Assembly (NCBI RefSeq): GCF_030818895.1 | Contig: NZ_JAUTBA010000001.1 | Coordinates: 1,860,001-1,924,000 of the forward strand | Source: Sphingobacterium zeae | GTDB taxonomy: Bacteria > Bacteroidota > Bacteroidia > Sphingobacteriales > Sphingobacteriaceae | Direction of reading: 5' to 3' | Length of the DNA stretch: 64,000 bases | Part shown: positions 25,491 to 33,887 of the stretch, piece after piece | Layout: each line of letters opens with the position of its first letter | Numbering within the stretch: position 1 is the stretch's first letter | Made by a program: the position numbers and the translations under genes | The notes under the pieces: generated by a model | Told to the model about the DNA's origin: nothing | Database searches by the model: none | The model's input: only the letters and a program-made list of their open reading frames with translations

Positions 25491-26104
25491 ATGGAAAACA
25501 AGAAAGTAAATAAGACAGATGCTGCCCGCGTGGTAGATGTTATATGTAGTTCATTTGTAGATGATCCTTGCTTTAAGTGGATGAAAAAAAAAAAAACTTT
25601 GAAAAAAAGATTTATTTTCTCGCAAATTATATCGTAGAAGAAACATTGATTAATGGCGAGATATTTATTGATCCAACCAGAAATGCTGTAGCATTGTGGC
25701 AATCTCAAAACAAAACGCGTCTAACAGCGGCACAACTATTTAGAAATCTTAAGTTCTTACTTTATATGGGGCCTTCGACAGTTTTCCGTTCACTCAAGCT
25801 GTTGAAACTTAAGGATGCGCACATAAGCGATCAAAAACCATATTTATATTTGGCATGTATCGGTGTAATGCCTTCGCGACAGGGGAAAGGCTTGGCAAAA
25901 GGATTATTGGATCCTGTTTTGACTGAGGCCGAAAATTCTGGAAAAGATGTCTATCTGGAAACTGCTAATCCATTGAATGTAAGAATTTATAGGAAAAAAG
26001 GTTTTGAGATTATTGACGAAGTGGCGTTATCCGATATCAGAATGACGTTTATGGTAAGGCGCAGTTCAACTATGGATAAGACCAAGAGTGTCATTAAAGA
26101 TTAG
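25491..26104 (+). pseudogene. GNAT N-acetyltransferase split by a frameshift at a 13-A tract
   Basis: An ATG at 25491 opens MENKKVNKTDAARVV, continuing to DDPCFKWMKKK, and hits a stop soon after the 13-A run at 25584-25596. In the frame two bases along, the protein continues as NFEKKIYFLANYIVEE through a GNAT core. That core has CIGVMPSRQGKGLAKGLL, the acetyl-CoA-binding Q-x-x-G-x-G/A loop, and ETANPLNVRIYRKKGFEI, and stops at 26104. Joined with 14 or 11 A bases instead of 13, the gene would give one protein of about 204 residues, normal for this family. The only open frame covering the core starts at a GTG at 25577, which is unlikely to be real. It may be a sequencing error, a phase-variable tract, or a true pseudogene. 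Confidence 0.75.
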
Positions 26105-26341
26105 TAAAGGGCTGAAAGTTTCATTGAAATCCCCATACAGCTCTGTATAAACAACCAGTAAAATTAGCAGCTATTGGAAAAATAAAAAAATAAATTTTCC
26201 TACCCTGCTTCTGAGTAAAATACTGCTCACTAAATGCTGTTAAGACGTATAAATGGCCTTTTACCAGGTTTTGTATAGGTAGGGAAGTCAAAACAATATC
26301 TATTTTAGCTTGTTTTTAAGGGTAAAATATACTGTGCTTCT

Positions 26342-27415
26342 ATGAATAAAGACAATAAAATTGAAGACTTAACTCAACTCAACGAAGACCTGGAAAATTA
26401 TTTTAGCAATACCATCGTCCCACAATTATTTGTGGATGCGGACTTAATATTAAGGAAGTTTACTCCGCCAGCGATGAAGCAATTTGATCTTAAGCCAGAG
26501 TTCATAGGAATGTCCCTTGAAAATGTAAGGGGAAATTTTCGATTTCCGACTTTTATCAATAATATAAATACCGTTATGGCAACTGGTAAAATCCTGGAGA
26601 AAGAGATACAGACAACAGATTTAAGGTGGTATCAGATGAATATACTTCCTTATCATGTTCGTAAAGAGAACCGGACAAACGGTGTGATTATTACATTTGT
26701 CGATATTACTCCGAGGGTGAAAGATCTTAAGGAACAAGAACGGCTCGTTTTGGAGCATGAGTTGCTGCTAGATACGCTAGCCCATGATATCAAAAATCCA
26801 TTATTAGTACTCAACCTTACATTTGGGTTAATGAAGGAAGTAAAGGATAAAAATTCCCAGAAATTCCTGCCTTTAATGCAAAATCACGAAAAAAGCTTGA
26901 TAGAGATAAAAAAAATAATTCACGATCTGACCGAAAGTCGTTGGGAAAAGCAAAAGTATCAGGCATCATCTGAATTGGTCGATCTTCCTAGTATTTTAGA
27001 AGACGTACGTTTGAGTTTAGCACAGCAGCTTATAGAAACCGATGCGATTATTCGTGATGATTTAGCTGTTTCGGAATTTAATTTCGTAAGGCGTAAGCTG
27101 CGTAGCGTGCTCTATAATTTAATCCATAATGCGGTGAAATATACCCCAGAGACACGCCCTCCGGAAATTCTAGTGAGATCATTCATCGCGGGTGACTATA
27201 TTGTTGTGTCTGTCAAGGATAATGGGATCGGTATGGGAGCTGAGGATAAGCAAACAATTTTTGAGAAATTTACGCGGGCTACCAAATTGGTTGATGGATC
27301 CGGAGTAGGGCTCTATCTGGTAAATACTATTGTCAAGCAAGCGGGTGGAAAGATAGACTTAATCAGTGAACCTGGACAAGGGACTGAAGTAAAGATCTTT
27401 TTAAAGCAAAGTTAG
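26342..27415 (+). CDS. PAS-domain sensor histidine kinase
   Basis: This 357-residue cytoplasmic kinase has no membrane segment. The N-terminal half is a PAS-like domain (about 20-125, PQLFVDADLILRKFTPPAMK to GVIITFVDIT) of the kind found at the C-end of CheB/CheR-PAS fusions. A HisKA domain follows with phosphoacceptor H148 in LLDTLAHDIKNPL. The HATPase domain has the N box LIHNAVKYTPE, the G1 box VKDNGIGMG and the G2 box GSGVGLYLVNTI. The protein is catalytically complete. No response regulator gene is next to it, so it is an orphan kinase. It converges with the MocR gene, leaving 30 bases between them. Confidence 0.92.
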   Translation: MNKDNKIEDLTQLNEDLENYFSNTIVPQLFVDADLILRKFTPPAMKQFDLKPEFIGMSLENVRGNFRFPTFINNINTVMATGKILEKEIQTTDLRWYQMNILPYHVRKENRTNGVIITFVDITPRVKDLKEQERLVLEHELLLDTLAHDIKNPLLVLNLTFGLMKEVKDKNSQKFLPLMQNHEKSLIEIKKIIHDLTESRWEKQKYQASSELVDLPSILEDVRLSLAQQLIETDAIIRDDLAVSEFNFVRRKLRSVLYNLIHNAVKYTPETRPPEILVRSFIAGDYIVVSVKDNGIGMGAEDKQTIFEKFTRATKLVDGSGVGLYLVNTIVKQAGGKIDLISEPGQGTEVKIFLKQS

Positions 27416-27445
27416 TTTAAATTGTTTACAATTGAGACTATTTAC

Positions 27446-28867
27446 TTATAGCACCTTCGACAATGCGATAATTCCTTCTTCCAAATCTTTTTCAGATAGT
27501 GATCCATAACCTAACCGGATGCCTGTTACCGGCTTATCGAGGCTATAAGTATTGGGTAGAATGATTTGAATTCCGACGCTGTCTAATTTCCCAGCAACAT
27601 ACGACCAATCCACGTCCTTATTCGGAACTATCCAAAATGCTAAACCACCTTCGGGGAAGGTAAATGTTGCTTTGTCGGCGAAATGTTTGTTTAACAGACC
27701 CGCCATAAAATCCCTCTTAGTTCTGTAATAATGACTTGCCTTTTTGATATGACGCTTAATCGTACCATCCTTGATAAGTTGTAACACTGCCTGCTCCATA
27801 ATACCATCTCCCTGAACATCAATTATTTTTCGCAGGCTGCCCGCATTTTTGATTAAGCCAGTGTTATTGCTTACCAGATAGCCAATACGCAATGCTGGGG
27901 CTACTACCTTGCTTAGCGTACCGATATATACATAGTTTTTTAGTTCTGAAAAACCTGACAACGGCAATAGCGGACGGTATCCGAAGTGAAACTCATTGTC
28001 ATAATCATCTTCAATAATAGTAAAACCATAGGTGTTGGAAAGCTGTATTAATTCCAATCTTCTCTTTAAACTCAGGGTTGCCGTCGTCGGATATTGATGG
28101 TGCGGCGTTACGTAAATAGCCTTTATTTTTTTATAAGATTTCAGATAGTGACTCACCTCTTCCATGATTAGACCGTTGCGATCTACATTAACTGGCAACA
28201 GCGTGGCCCCCGCATGTTCAAATGCTTCCCATGCGGGTTTGTAACCAGGGTTTTCTATCATCACATAGTCGCCTTTAGTAAAAAGACATTGTGAAGTGAG
28301 ATACATCGCCATTTGACTTCCTCTTGTGATGCAGATATGATGTTCGTTTACCTGCATCCCCCTTTGATGATTGAGCATTTGAACAATTGTTTTACGAAAT
28401 TCAAAATCTCCAAATTCATTGCCATAGCCCATCATCTGCCACTTAGCTTTTTGGTTGAAAATTTGACGATAAGCGCGAGCTAGCTCACTAATAGGAGCAA
28501 TTTTAGTATCCGGATGCCCATCATCAAACCGTAAATGATAATGCTGGTTTGCAGTACGCTGTATAGTTCCAGTTAACTTATCACTACTGTGCCCATCTTT
28601 AAAATTAGGCAATGTATCAGCGACAAATGTACCCTTTCGTTCCTTAGAAACAAGCCAGCCTTCAATCAGCAGTACATTCAGCGCTTCTACAACCGTATTC
28701 CTATTGACTTTTAATAGTTGTGCCAAGTTTCTGCTTCCGGGTAAAGCATCACCAGGATGTAATCGTCCCGAATGAATATCTTTTATTAGAGCATCGGCAA
28801 TTTGTAGGTAAACAGCCTTACGCAATTTCTCATCTAATTGTATTTCAAACTTCCAATCGCGTAACAT
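27446..28867 (-). CDS. MocR/PdxR-type GntR regulator with aminotransferase domain
   Basis: This protein of about 473 residues joins an N-terminal GntR winged helix (AVYLQIADALIKDIHSGRL, then LPGSRNLAQLLKVNRNTVVE) to a fold-type I aminotransferase domain. The PLP lysine lies in YIGTLSKVVAPALRIGYL, and EDDYDNEFHFG precedes it. MocR regulators use PLP and an amino compound as effector and usually control a divergent gene. Here the divergent genes are a cupin and a dihydrodipicolinate-synthase-family gene. I chose the ATG at 28867, where the usual family start MLRDWKF begins. ATGs at 28897 and 28900 are alternatives, and the longest frame (TTG at 28945) would start upstream of the -7 element. Confidence 0.9.
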   Translation of the reverse strand: MLRDWKFEIQLDEKLRKAVYLQIADALIKDIHSGRLHPGDALPGSRNLAQLLKVNRNTVVEALNVLLIEGWLVSKERKGTFVADTLPNFKDGHSSDKLTGTIQRTANQHYHLRFDDGHPDTKIAPISELARAYRQIFNQKAKWQMMGYGNEFGDFEFRKTIVQMLNHQRGMQVNEHHICITRGSQMAMYLTSQCLFTKGDYVMIENPGYKPAWEAFEHAGATLLPVNVDRNGLIMEEVSHYLKSYKKIKAIYVTPHHQYPTTATLSLKRRLELIQLSNTYGFTIIEDDYDNEFHFGYRPLLPLSGFSELKNYVYIGTLSKVVAPALRIGYLVSNNTGLIKNAGSLRKIIDVQGDGIMEQAVLQLIKDGTIKRHIKKASHYYRTKRDFMAGLLNKHFADKATFTFPEGGLAFWIVPNKDVDWSYVAGKLDSVGIQIILPNTYSLDKPVTGIRLGYGSLSEKDLEEGIIALSKVL

Positions 28868-28910
28868 CTGGACTATCAATTTTTGTAAAAACTGCATCAT
28901 TAATACAGTC

Positions 28911-28918
28911 CAAAGATA
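28911..28918 (-). promoter_or_regulatory. Bacteroidota -7 element for the MocR gene
   Basis: The minus strand reads TATCTTTG, a match to TAnnTTTG. It rules out the most distal candidate start of the MocR gene and places the transcript start near 28904. Confidence 0.6.
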
Positions 28919-28932
28919 CAATACTTTTGTCA

Positions 28933-28944
28933 TGCAATAGTGCA
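28933..28944. promoter_or_regulatory. Candidate MocR operator
   Basis: TGCAATAGTGCA contains two TGCA half-sites separated by 4 bases, readable as both a direct and an inverted repeat. It lies between the MocR -7 element and the cupin start, where a MocR protein would act on both promoters. Confidence 0.45.
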
Positions 28945-28967
28945 AAAAACAAATAATAATTTCAGTA

Positions 28968-29468
28968 ATGGCAAAATTAGAAACAGCTGCAGAACTAAAG
29001 AAGTCTATTCATGAAGAGCAAAAACAATTCAGTTCAAAAGATTTTCATCAAACATTTGCCCGGCCAACATATGTAAAGCCATCACATGTTATCCATAAAA
29101 ATGTTGAGAACGCTGGGGTACATAATCAATTTTCGGAGGAAAGAAAGCATCCGGTATTCTTTGTGGATCTGCCAAGTAAGAATGTGAGTATGACTATCGG
29201 TGGTTTACTGTCTGGACAGAAAACGCATTTACATCGCCACACCTATGAGACCGTTTTGTATGTGCTCGAAGGTAAGGGTTGGACAAAAGTGGAAGATGAA
29301 ATTGTGGAATGGGAAGCAGGTGATGCGGTCTACATTCCGTCGTGGGCGTGGCATCAGCACCAAAATCTGAGCGATAGCCAACCAGCAAAGTATATTGCCT
29401 GCGAAAATGCGCCACAACTTCAAAACCTCGGAGTAGCACTCCGTGAAGAAGAAGGAAGAGATTTTTAA
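28968..29468 (+). CDS. Cupin-domain protein
   Basis: This 166-residue protein has a single cupin barrel (about 70-150). Motif 1 is HLHRHTYETVLYVLEGKGW, with H89, H91 and E94 as likely metal ligands. Motif 2 is AGDAVYIPSWAWHQHQN with the further histidine. There is no signal peptide. Cupins include dioxygenases, isomerases and ligand-binding proteins, and I cannot choose among them. The gene is divergent from MocR and 21 bases upstream of the dihydrodipicolinate-synthase-family gene, so the two probably form an operon controlled by MocR and handle the same metabolite. Confidence 0.85.
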   Translation: MAKLETAAELKKSIHEEQKQFSSKDFHQTFARPTYVKPSHVIHKNVENAGVHNQFSEERKHPVFFVDLPSKNVSMTIGGLLSGQKTHLHRHTYETVLYVLEGKGWTKVEDEIVEWEAGDAVYIPSWAWHQHQNLSDSQPAKYIACENAPQLQNLGVALREEEGRDF

Positions 29469-29489
29469 TTTTTAAATGAGATTTACACA

Positions 29490-30389
29490 ATGAGCACAGT
29501 ACCATTTAAAGGTGTGATTGCCTATCCCATTACACCATTTGACAACAACGAGCACATCGATATTCCCTTGTTTAAAAAGCAGGTAGAGCGATTAGTGACA
29601 GCTGGAGTACACGGTATTGCTCCCTTGGGGAGTACTGGCGTTATGCCTTATCTGAATGATGGTGAAAAAGAAGCCATTACGGAAGCTACGATGCAACAGG
29701 TGGCAGGCAGATTGCCTACACTGGTAGGGGTTTCAAATCTTACAACGGAGCGAACCGTTTATCATGCAAGATTTGCCGAAAAAGCAGGAGCAACAGCGGT
29801 AATGATTATTCCAATGAGCTATTGGAAACTTACCGATGACGAAATTGTAAAGCACTACGACAAAGTGGCGTCCAAAATTTCTATCCCTATTATGGCATAT
29901 AACAATCCGGCTACGGGCGGCGTGGATATGTCGCCTACATTGTTGAAACGTCTACTGGAGATTCCAAACGTCACGATGATTAAGGAGAGCACTGGAGATA
30001 TTCAGCGAATGCATTATTTGAGAAAGGTATTGGGCGAAGAAGTCGCTTTTTTCAATGGTTCGAATCCGCTGGCTTTGGCCGCTTTTTCTGCAGGTGCACG
30101 GGGTTGGTGTACCGCTGCGCCTAATCTGATACCTGAACTGAACATAGCGCTTTATGACGCCATTGAGAAAAATCATCTAGACCGGGCGAGAAGGGTTTTC
30201 TACCAGCAGATTGAGCTGCTGAAATTTATTGTCGCCAAAGGTTTACCACGCTCCATAAAGGCAGGTCTGGATTTGCTCGAAGTAGGTGGCGGTGGATTTA
30301 AAAGCCCTATTCAGTCCCTCGATGAAATGGAAATAGCAGAACTGGCTGGCATACTTTCAGCTATGGAAAACGAAGTTTATCAAAGTTAA
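29490..30389 (+). CDS. Dihydrodipicolinate synthase / N-acetylneuraminate lyase family aldolase
   Basis: This 299-residue protein is a class I aldolase of the DapA/NanA superfamily with a TIM barrel. The Schiff-base lysine is K165 in VTMIKESTGD and the catalytic-type tyrosine is Y137 in IMAYNNPAT. The pyruvate-binding motif appears as APLGSTGVMPYL, with GSTG in place of the GTTGE of true DapA. It follows a cupin under probable MocR control rather than lysine genes, so a catabolic aldolase or dehydratase acting on a sugar acid or hydroxyproline-type substrate is more likely than lysine synthesis. This is inference. A strong terminator follows. Confidence 0.88.
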   Translation: MSTVPFKGVIAYPITPFDNNEHIDIPLFKKQVERLVTAGVHGIAPLGSTGVMPYLNDGEKEAITEATMQQVAGRLPTLVGVSNLTTERTVYHARFAEKAGATAVMIIPMSYWKLTDDEIVKHYDKVASKISIPIMAYNNPATGGVDMSPTLLKRLLEIPNVTMIKESTGDIQRMHYLRKVLGEEVAFFNGSNPLALAAFSAGARGWCTAAPNLIPELNIALYDAIEKNHLDRARRVFYQQIELLKFIVAKGLPRSIKAGLDLLEVGGGGFKSPIQSLDEMEIAELAGILSAMENEVYQS

Positions 30390-30452
30390 AGCTTGCTGGT
30401 GTACAACCTCTTTTCAGCATTGTTACCGGCTAATGCAAATGTAAGTCTTGTA

Positions 30453-30492
30453 AAAGCCCGGGAGCCTATTCAGAGCTTTCGGGCTTTATATG
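30453..30492 (+). terminator. Intrinsic terminator after the aldolase gene
   Basis: AAAGCCCGGGAGC pairs with GCTTTCGGGCTTT over 13 bp (two G-T wobbles), loop 9 bases, followed by a T-containing stretch. This closes the cupin-aldolase operon. Confidence 0.8.
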
Positions 30493-30707
30493 TTCAAATC
30501 TGATTATAAACAGCGTACAATAACGTCAAAAGCAGACGAGTAATTCATGTAAAGCCCCGGATAGCCCATTCAATACAATTAGGATCAATGTAAGATCGAA
30601 AGCTGTAACCAATTTTAAGCACTGGAACACCAGTTTTTTAATAAACTGTACCACTAGGCCCAGCTCACTATCATCTATTTTTGTACCATCAATAAAAATC
30701 ATAAAAA
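30493..30707. other. Leader region of the GNAT gene; part of a 318-base gene-free gap
   Basis: The whole gap is 30390-30707 and holds no gene. After the terminator come a small hairpin (ACTGG at 30621-30625, CCAGT at 30630-30634, then six T) and a TAnnTTTG element just before the GNAT gene. The hairpin could be an attenuator or a second terminator. Confidence 0.35.
30676..30683 (+). promoter_or_regulatory. Bacteroidota -7 element for the GNAT gene
   Basis: TATTTTTG matches TAnnTTTG and lies 25 bases upstream of the ATG at 30708. Confidence 0.55.
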
Positions 30708-31154
30708 ATGGAGTTTAATATTAAAAAAGTAGGTCTCAACGAATTAGACGAAACCGCAGAACTATTTAACCTTTACCGGATTTTTTACCGCCAGAACGAA
30801 GACTACCAGCAATGTAGAGAGTTTGTGCGGGAACGAATGATTCACGATCAATCCACTATTTTTGTGGTATATGCAAATGATAAAGCTGTTGGTTTTGTAC
30901 AGCTATACAAATTGTACCATTATATTAAACTGGCGAAGCAATATTTGTTGAGTGATCTGTTTGTGCATCCTGATTATCGCGGACACGGTTTATCGGTAGT
31001 ATTAATAAACCAAGCAAAACAATGGTGCGTCGATACGGAAGCCTGCGGATTGATGCTTGAAACTGAAAAGACAAACGATATAGGTAATAAGCTCTATCCA
31101 CGTTGCGGTTTCGAATACGATGGCAATCATAACTATTATTACTGGTGGAAGTAA
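30708..31154 (+). CDS. GNAT-family N-acetyltransferase
   Basis: This 148-residue protein has the compact GNAT fold. A beta-strand segment FVVYANDKAVGFVQLYKLY leads to the acetyl-CoA motif LFVHPDYRGHGLSVVLINQA (V-x-x-x-x-R-G-x-G). The C-terminal NKLYPRCGFEYDGNHNYYYW is typical of the fold's last strands. The substrate is unknown; the family includes amino-acid, antibiotic and protein acetyltransferases. It has its own promoter and terminator and is not linked to neighbours. Length and motifs are normal, so the gene is complete. Confidence 0.92.
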   Translation: MEFNIKKVGLNELDETAELFNLYRIFYRQNEDYQQCREFVRERMIHDQSTIFVVYANDKAVGFVQLYKLYHYIKLAKQYLLSDLFVHPDYRGHGLSVVLINQAKQWCVDTEACGLMLETEKTNDIGNKLYPRCGFEYDGNHNYYYWWK

Positions 31155-31275
31155 AAAAATACAACAGCAGTACATACTAGTATTAATGGGTTGGCAATGA
31201 GGGTTTTTGTTGTAAAACAGTTCGCTCAAGTACCGTTAAATTTCAGCCAAAAGTTCCACTTTTAGAAAAGGCTAA

Positions 31276-31315
31276 AAAGGAGTAGAATGCAGTAGCTTTC
31301 TACTCCTTTCTTTGT
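31276..31315 (+). terminator. Intrinsic terminator after the GNAT gene
   Basis: AAAGGAGTAGAA pairs perfectly with TTCTACTCCTTT (12 bp, 10-base loop), followed by CTTTGTT. Confidence 0.8.
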
Positions 31316-31790
31316 TATTAAGGCTGTTTGTGTTCGATGTGATCCTGCTTGCTATCCGGAAAAATCTACTGTTTAGCTCCTATTTCAAATGGTATAACAG
31401 GATTCCCTATTTCATTCCAAACGATTCGGAATTAAGTGATGAGCGTGATTCGCACTATTGTTCAGAAAATTAGTTTTCGGATCAGCAACCAAAAATGTAG
31501 TTAACGAATAACACGGTTGCTTGGGAAAAAAAGAATAATATAGGCAAAACCGTTTTAGTTTTTAGTACATTTGCATATAACCATCTTAGATAGTCCTTAT
31601 GCAAGTTAAACGATAAAGGGGGAACGGCAATATGATGAAATATTCGTGCTTCACGTAGTTATCTTGTATGGCGCTCACTAATTTATGAGCCTTACTAGTT
31701 TATACCATAACTTTTAAGATTGGAAATAGATAACCAAATACAATAAACGTTTAGCAATATTTGCTATCGAGGAAAGGGTAAAACTTGACC
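31316..31790. other. Gene-free region upstream of system B
   Basis: No coding region is convincing in these 475 bases. It holds a TAnnTTTG element at 31566-31573 and a weak hairpin (GGCGCTCA / TGAGCC, 31670-31691), so the sigma factor mRNA may have a leader of about 210 bases. Confidence 0.4.
31566..31573 (+). promoter_or_regulatory. Bacteroidota -7 element for system B sigma factor
   Basis: TACATTTG matches TAnnTTTG and lies about 218 bases upstream of the sigma factor ATG. No good -33 element is seen. Confidence 0.45.
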
Positions 31791-32396
31791 ATGGATACAC
31801 AAAAATACGACTACGCTGAAGAGAAGTCTGTCTTGATCTCCCTTCGTTCCGGCTGCCAGCGTGCTTTCCGGCAGGTCTACAGTATGTATAGTGGGCGTAT
31901 TTATCTCAACATCCGTAAGATGGTCAAGTCTGAAGAAGATGCAGTCGAACTGTTACAGGAAGTATTTATTAAAGTATGGGATAAGCGGGAGTTGATTGAT
32001 CCCGAGCAGCCTTTTCGATCTTATCTATTCCAGATCGCTAAATATACTGTCTATAATTTTATCCGACGAAATAACCTCGAAAAACAAGTTCAGGCCTATC
32101 TCAGCCTTCACAATACAGCCTTATACAGTCACGTCGAAGAGGAACTCTATGAAAAGCAGTATGAAGAATGGCTGTCACAGACCATTGACCAGCTGCCGCC
32201 GCAACGCAAACTGATCTACAAGCTTTGTAAAATTGAGGGCAAAACCTACGCCGAAGTAAGCGACTTATTGAGTATATCGACTTCTACAATTAACGACCAT
32301 ATCGTAAAAGCTACGAAATATATAAAAGAGAAACATGGGATCCTGGATAAATCCACATTGCTCATTATTTCATTTTTACTTCTCCAACAGCATTAA
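31791..32396 (+). CDS. ECF RNA polymerase sigma factor (system B)
   Basis: From the ATG at 31791 the product is 201 residues. Region 2 lies near residues 20-90 (SEEDAVELLQEVFIKVWDKR) and region 4 near 125-180 (LPPQRKLIYKLCKIEGKTYA, then SISTSTINDHIVKATKYIKE as the recognition helix). There is no region 3. It belongs to the large Bacteroidota ECF group paired with FecR anti-sigma factors and SusC receptors, and should activate the mannan-utilisation operon downstream. A TTG two codons upstream (31785) is in frame but less likely. The hydrophobic tail is seen in relatives. Confidence 0.93.
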   Translation: MDTQKYDYAEEKSVLISLRSGCQRAFRQVYSMYSGRIYLNIRKMVKSEEDAVELLQEVFIKVWDKRELIDPEQPFRSYLFQIAKYTVYNFIRRNNLEKQVQAYLSLHNTALYSHVEEELYEKQYEEWLSQTIDQLPPQRKLIYKLCKIEGKTYAEVSDLLSISTSTINDHIVKATKYIKEKHGILDKSTLLIISFLLLQQH

Positions 32397-32500
32397 CGCA
32401 TAAAATTTTCATTGCACAGAAAAAAAGTAAAATAAATTTGCAGACAGAGCAGATGATCTATACCGCTGAAGTGTATTAGCTGAAAAGAGAGTAACCAATT

Positions 32501-33673
32501 GTGGAAAAGAAAACACTTCAATATACGCTAAGGCAGTATATACAGGGGAAACTTAGCGAAGAAAATTCCCGTGCGTTTTTGTCCTATGTAAAATCAGGCA
32601 AGGATAAAATATTACTTCAAGAACTCATTCAGGAGGTTTTGGAAGATCCCATCGATCAACATCTGTTGGATGATCCAACCTTATTGGCTGTACTGGATAA
32701 TACCTGGGACCAATTGCATCTTCAGATCAATAAACCGAAAACAAGATCGCTGTGGGATTGGAAACGTATCGGCGCAATCGCAGCGGCTATTATTGGACTG
32801 TTTTTTATTGGTCGCTGGTTTTTTGCCGTTGAACATAAAAGCGTAGCTCCGCAAGCTGCACAAAATGTAATATCGCCGGGAAAACAATCCGCCACCTTAA
32901 CGCTGGCCAACGGCAAGCAGATTCGTCTACATGAAGCACAGAATGGTCGGCTTTTGGAACAATCGGGCATAAGAATCTCTAAAACAACGGATGGCCAACT
33001 GATTTACGAGGTCAGCGGTAAGACGCAAGGCGATAGCGAACATAATACCTTATCGACAACCAAAGGAGAAACCTATCGGATTAAACTACCTGATGGTACA
33101 CTGGTATGGCTCAATGCGGCCTCTTCGCTCAGCTATCCCGTTAGTTTTGCCAATCAGAAAGACAGAACTGTCGCACTGACCGGTGAAGCTTATTTTGAGG
33201 TAGCGAAGGATGCCAAACAGCCCTTTATTGTTCAGGCAGCAGATCAGCAGGTCAAAGTGCTCGGTACTCATTTCAATGTAAACAGTTATGCCGACGAATC
33301 GGCGGTACAGACTACTCTTCTTGAGGGTCGTGTGCAGGTCAGTTCCCATAATCAAAAATTGCTATTAGCGCCGGGAGAGCAGTCGAGCCTTACAGCGCAT
33401 GGGGTGCTAAAATCCCATCCAATAGATACAGCTCCGGTTATTGCCTGGACAAACAACGAATTTATGTTTGACGAAGATGATATCGAAAGCGTGATGCGCA
33501 AGGTTGCACGCTGGTATAATGTCGAGGTCATCTATCAGGGTAAAAAAACAACCGAGAAATTTGGTGGCGGAATATCGCGTTTTGATGATGTTCAAAAAGT
33601 CTTAAGCCTGCTCGAAAAAACGGGTGCCGTACATTTCAGAATAGACGGAAAAAAAATACATGTACTTCCGTAA
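32501..33673 (+). CDS. FecR-family anti-sigma regulator (system B)
   Basis: This 390-residue protein starts with GTG. It has a cytoplasmic N-terminal domain of about 88 residues, one membrane helix near 90-108 (GAIAAAIIGLFFIGRWFF), a FecR domain (about 180-280, TTKGETYRIKLPDGTLVWLN and LTGEAYFEVAKDAKQPFI) and a C-terminal DUF4974 STN-like domain (about 315-388, FDEDDIESVMRKVARWYNVE). It should control the sigma factor upstream and receive the signal from the STN domain of the SusC protein downstream. The order is standard for carbohydrate utilisation loci of Sphingobacteriaceae. Confidence 0.92.
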   Translation: MEKKTLQYTLRQYIQGKLSEENSRAFLSYVKSGKDKILLQELIQEVLEDPIDQHLLDDPTLLAVLDNTWDQLHLQINKPKTRSLWDWKRIGAIAAAIIGLFFIGRWFFAVEHKSVAPQAAQNVISPGKQSATLTLANGKQIRLHEAQNGRLLEQSGIRISKTTDGQLIYEVSGKTQGDSEHNTLSTTKGETYRIKLPDGTLVWLNAASSLSYPVSFANQKDRTVALTGEAYFEVAKDAKQPFIVQAADQQVKVLGTHFNVNSYADESAVQTTLLEGRVQVSSHNQKLLLAPGEQSSLTAHGVLKSHPIDTAPVIAWTNNEFMFDEDDIESVMRKVARWYNVEVIYQGKKTTEKFGGGISRFDDVQKVLSLLEKTGAVHFRIDGKKIHVLP

Positions 33674-33720
33674 TGATCCTGTAAATAATTAATTACACAA
33701 TAACCTAAATAAACGAACCG

Positions 33721-33747
33721 ATGAACAAAAAACGACAAAACGAATAG
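33721..33747 (+). other. Possible 8-codon leader peptide ORF
   Basis: ATG to TAG encodes MNKKRQNE, entirely within the FecR-SusC gap and 24 bases before a strong hairpin. A leader peptide followed by a hairpin resembles an attenuator, but translation is unproven. Confidence 0.3.
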
Positions 33748-33771
33748 CCACAAAGGTGGGGGTATAAAAAA

Positions 33772-33801
33772 GCAACCAAGATCCTGAAGGGACTCGGTTG
33801 C
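33772..33801 (+). terminator. Hairpin between FecR and SusC (system B)
   Basis: GCAACC and GGTTGC flank a further short stem (AG/CT and TCC/GGA) with one mismatch. It lies 86 bases before the SusC start and could end the sigma-FecR transcript or attenuate read-through into the transport genes. Confidence 0.5.
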
Positions 33802-33887
33802 CGTTAGGGACAATTAAATTTAACTATCCAATCTGCAGTATGTTTCTGTTTTGGACGACTCGAATACACTGCAAATAAACCTTACAA

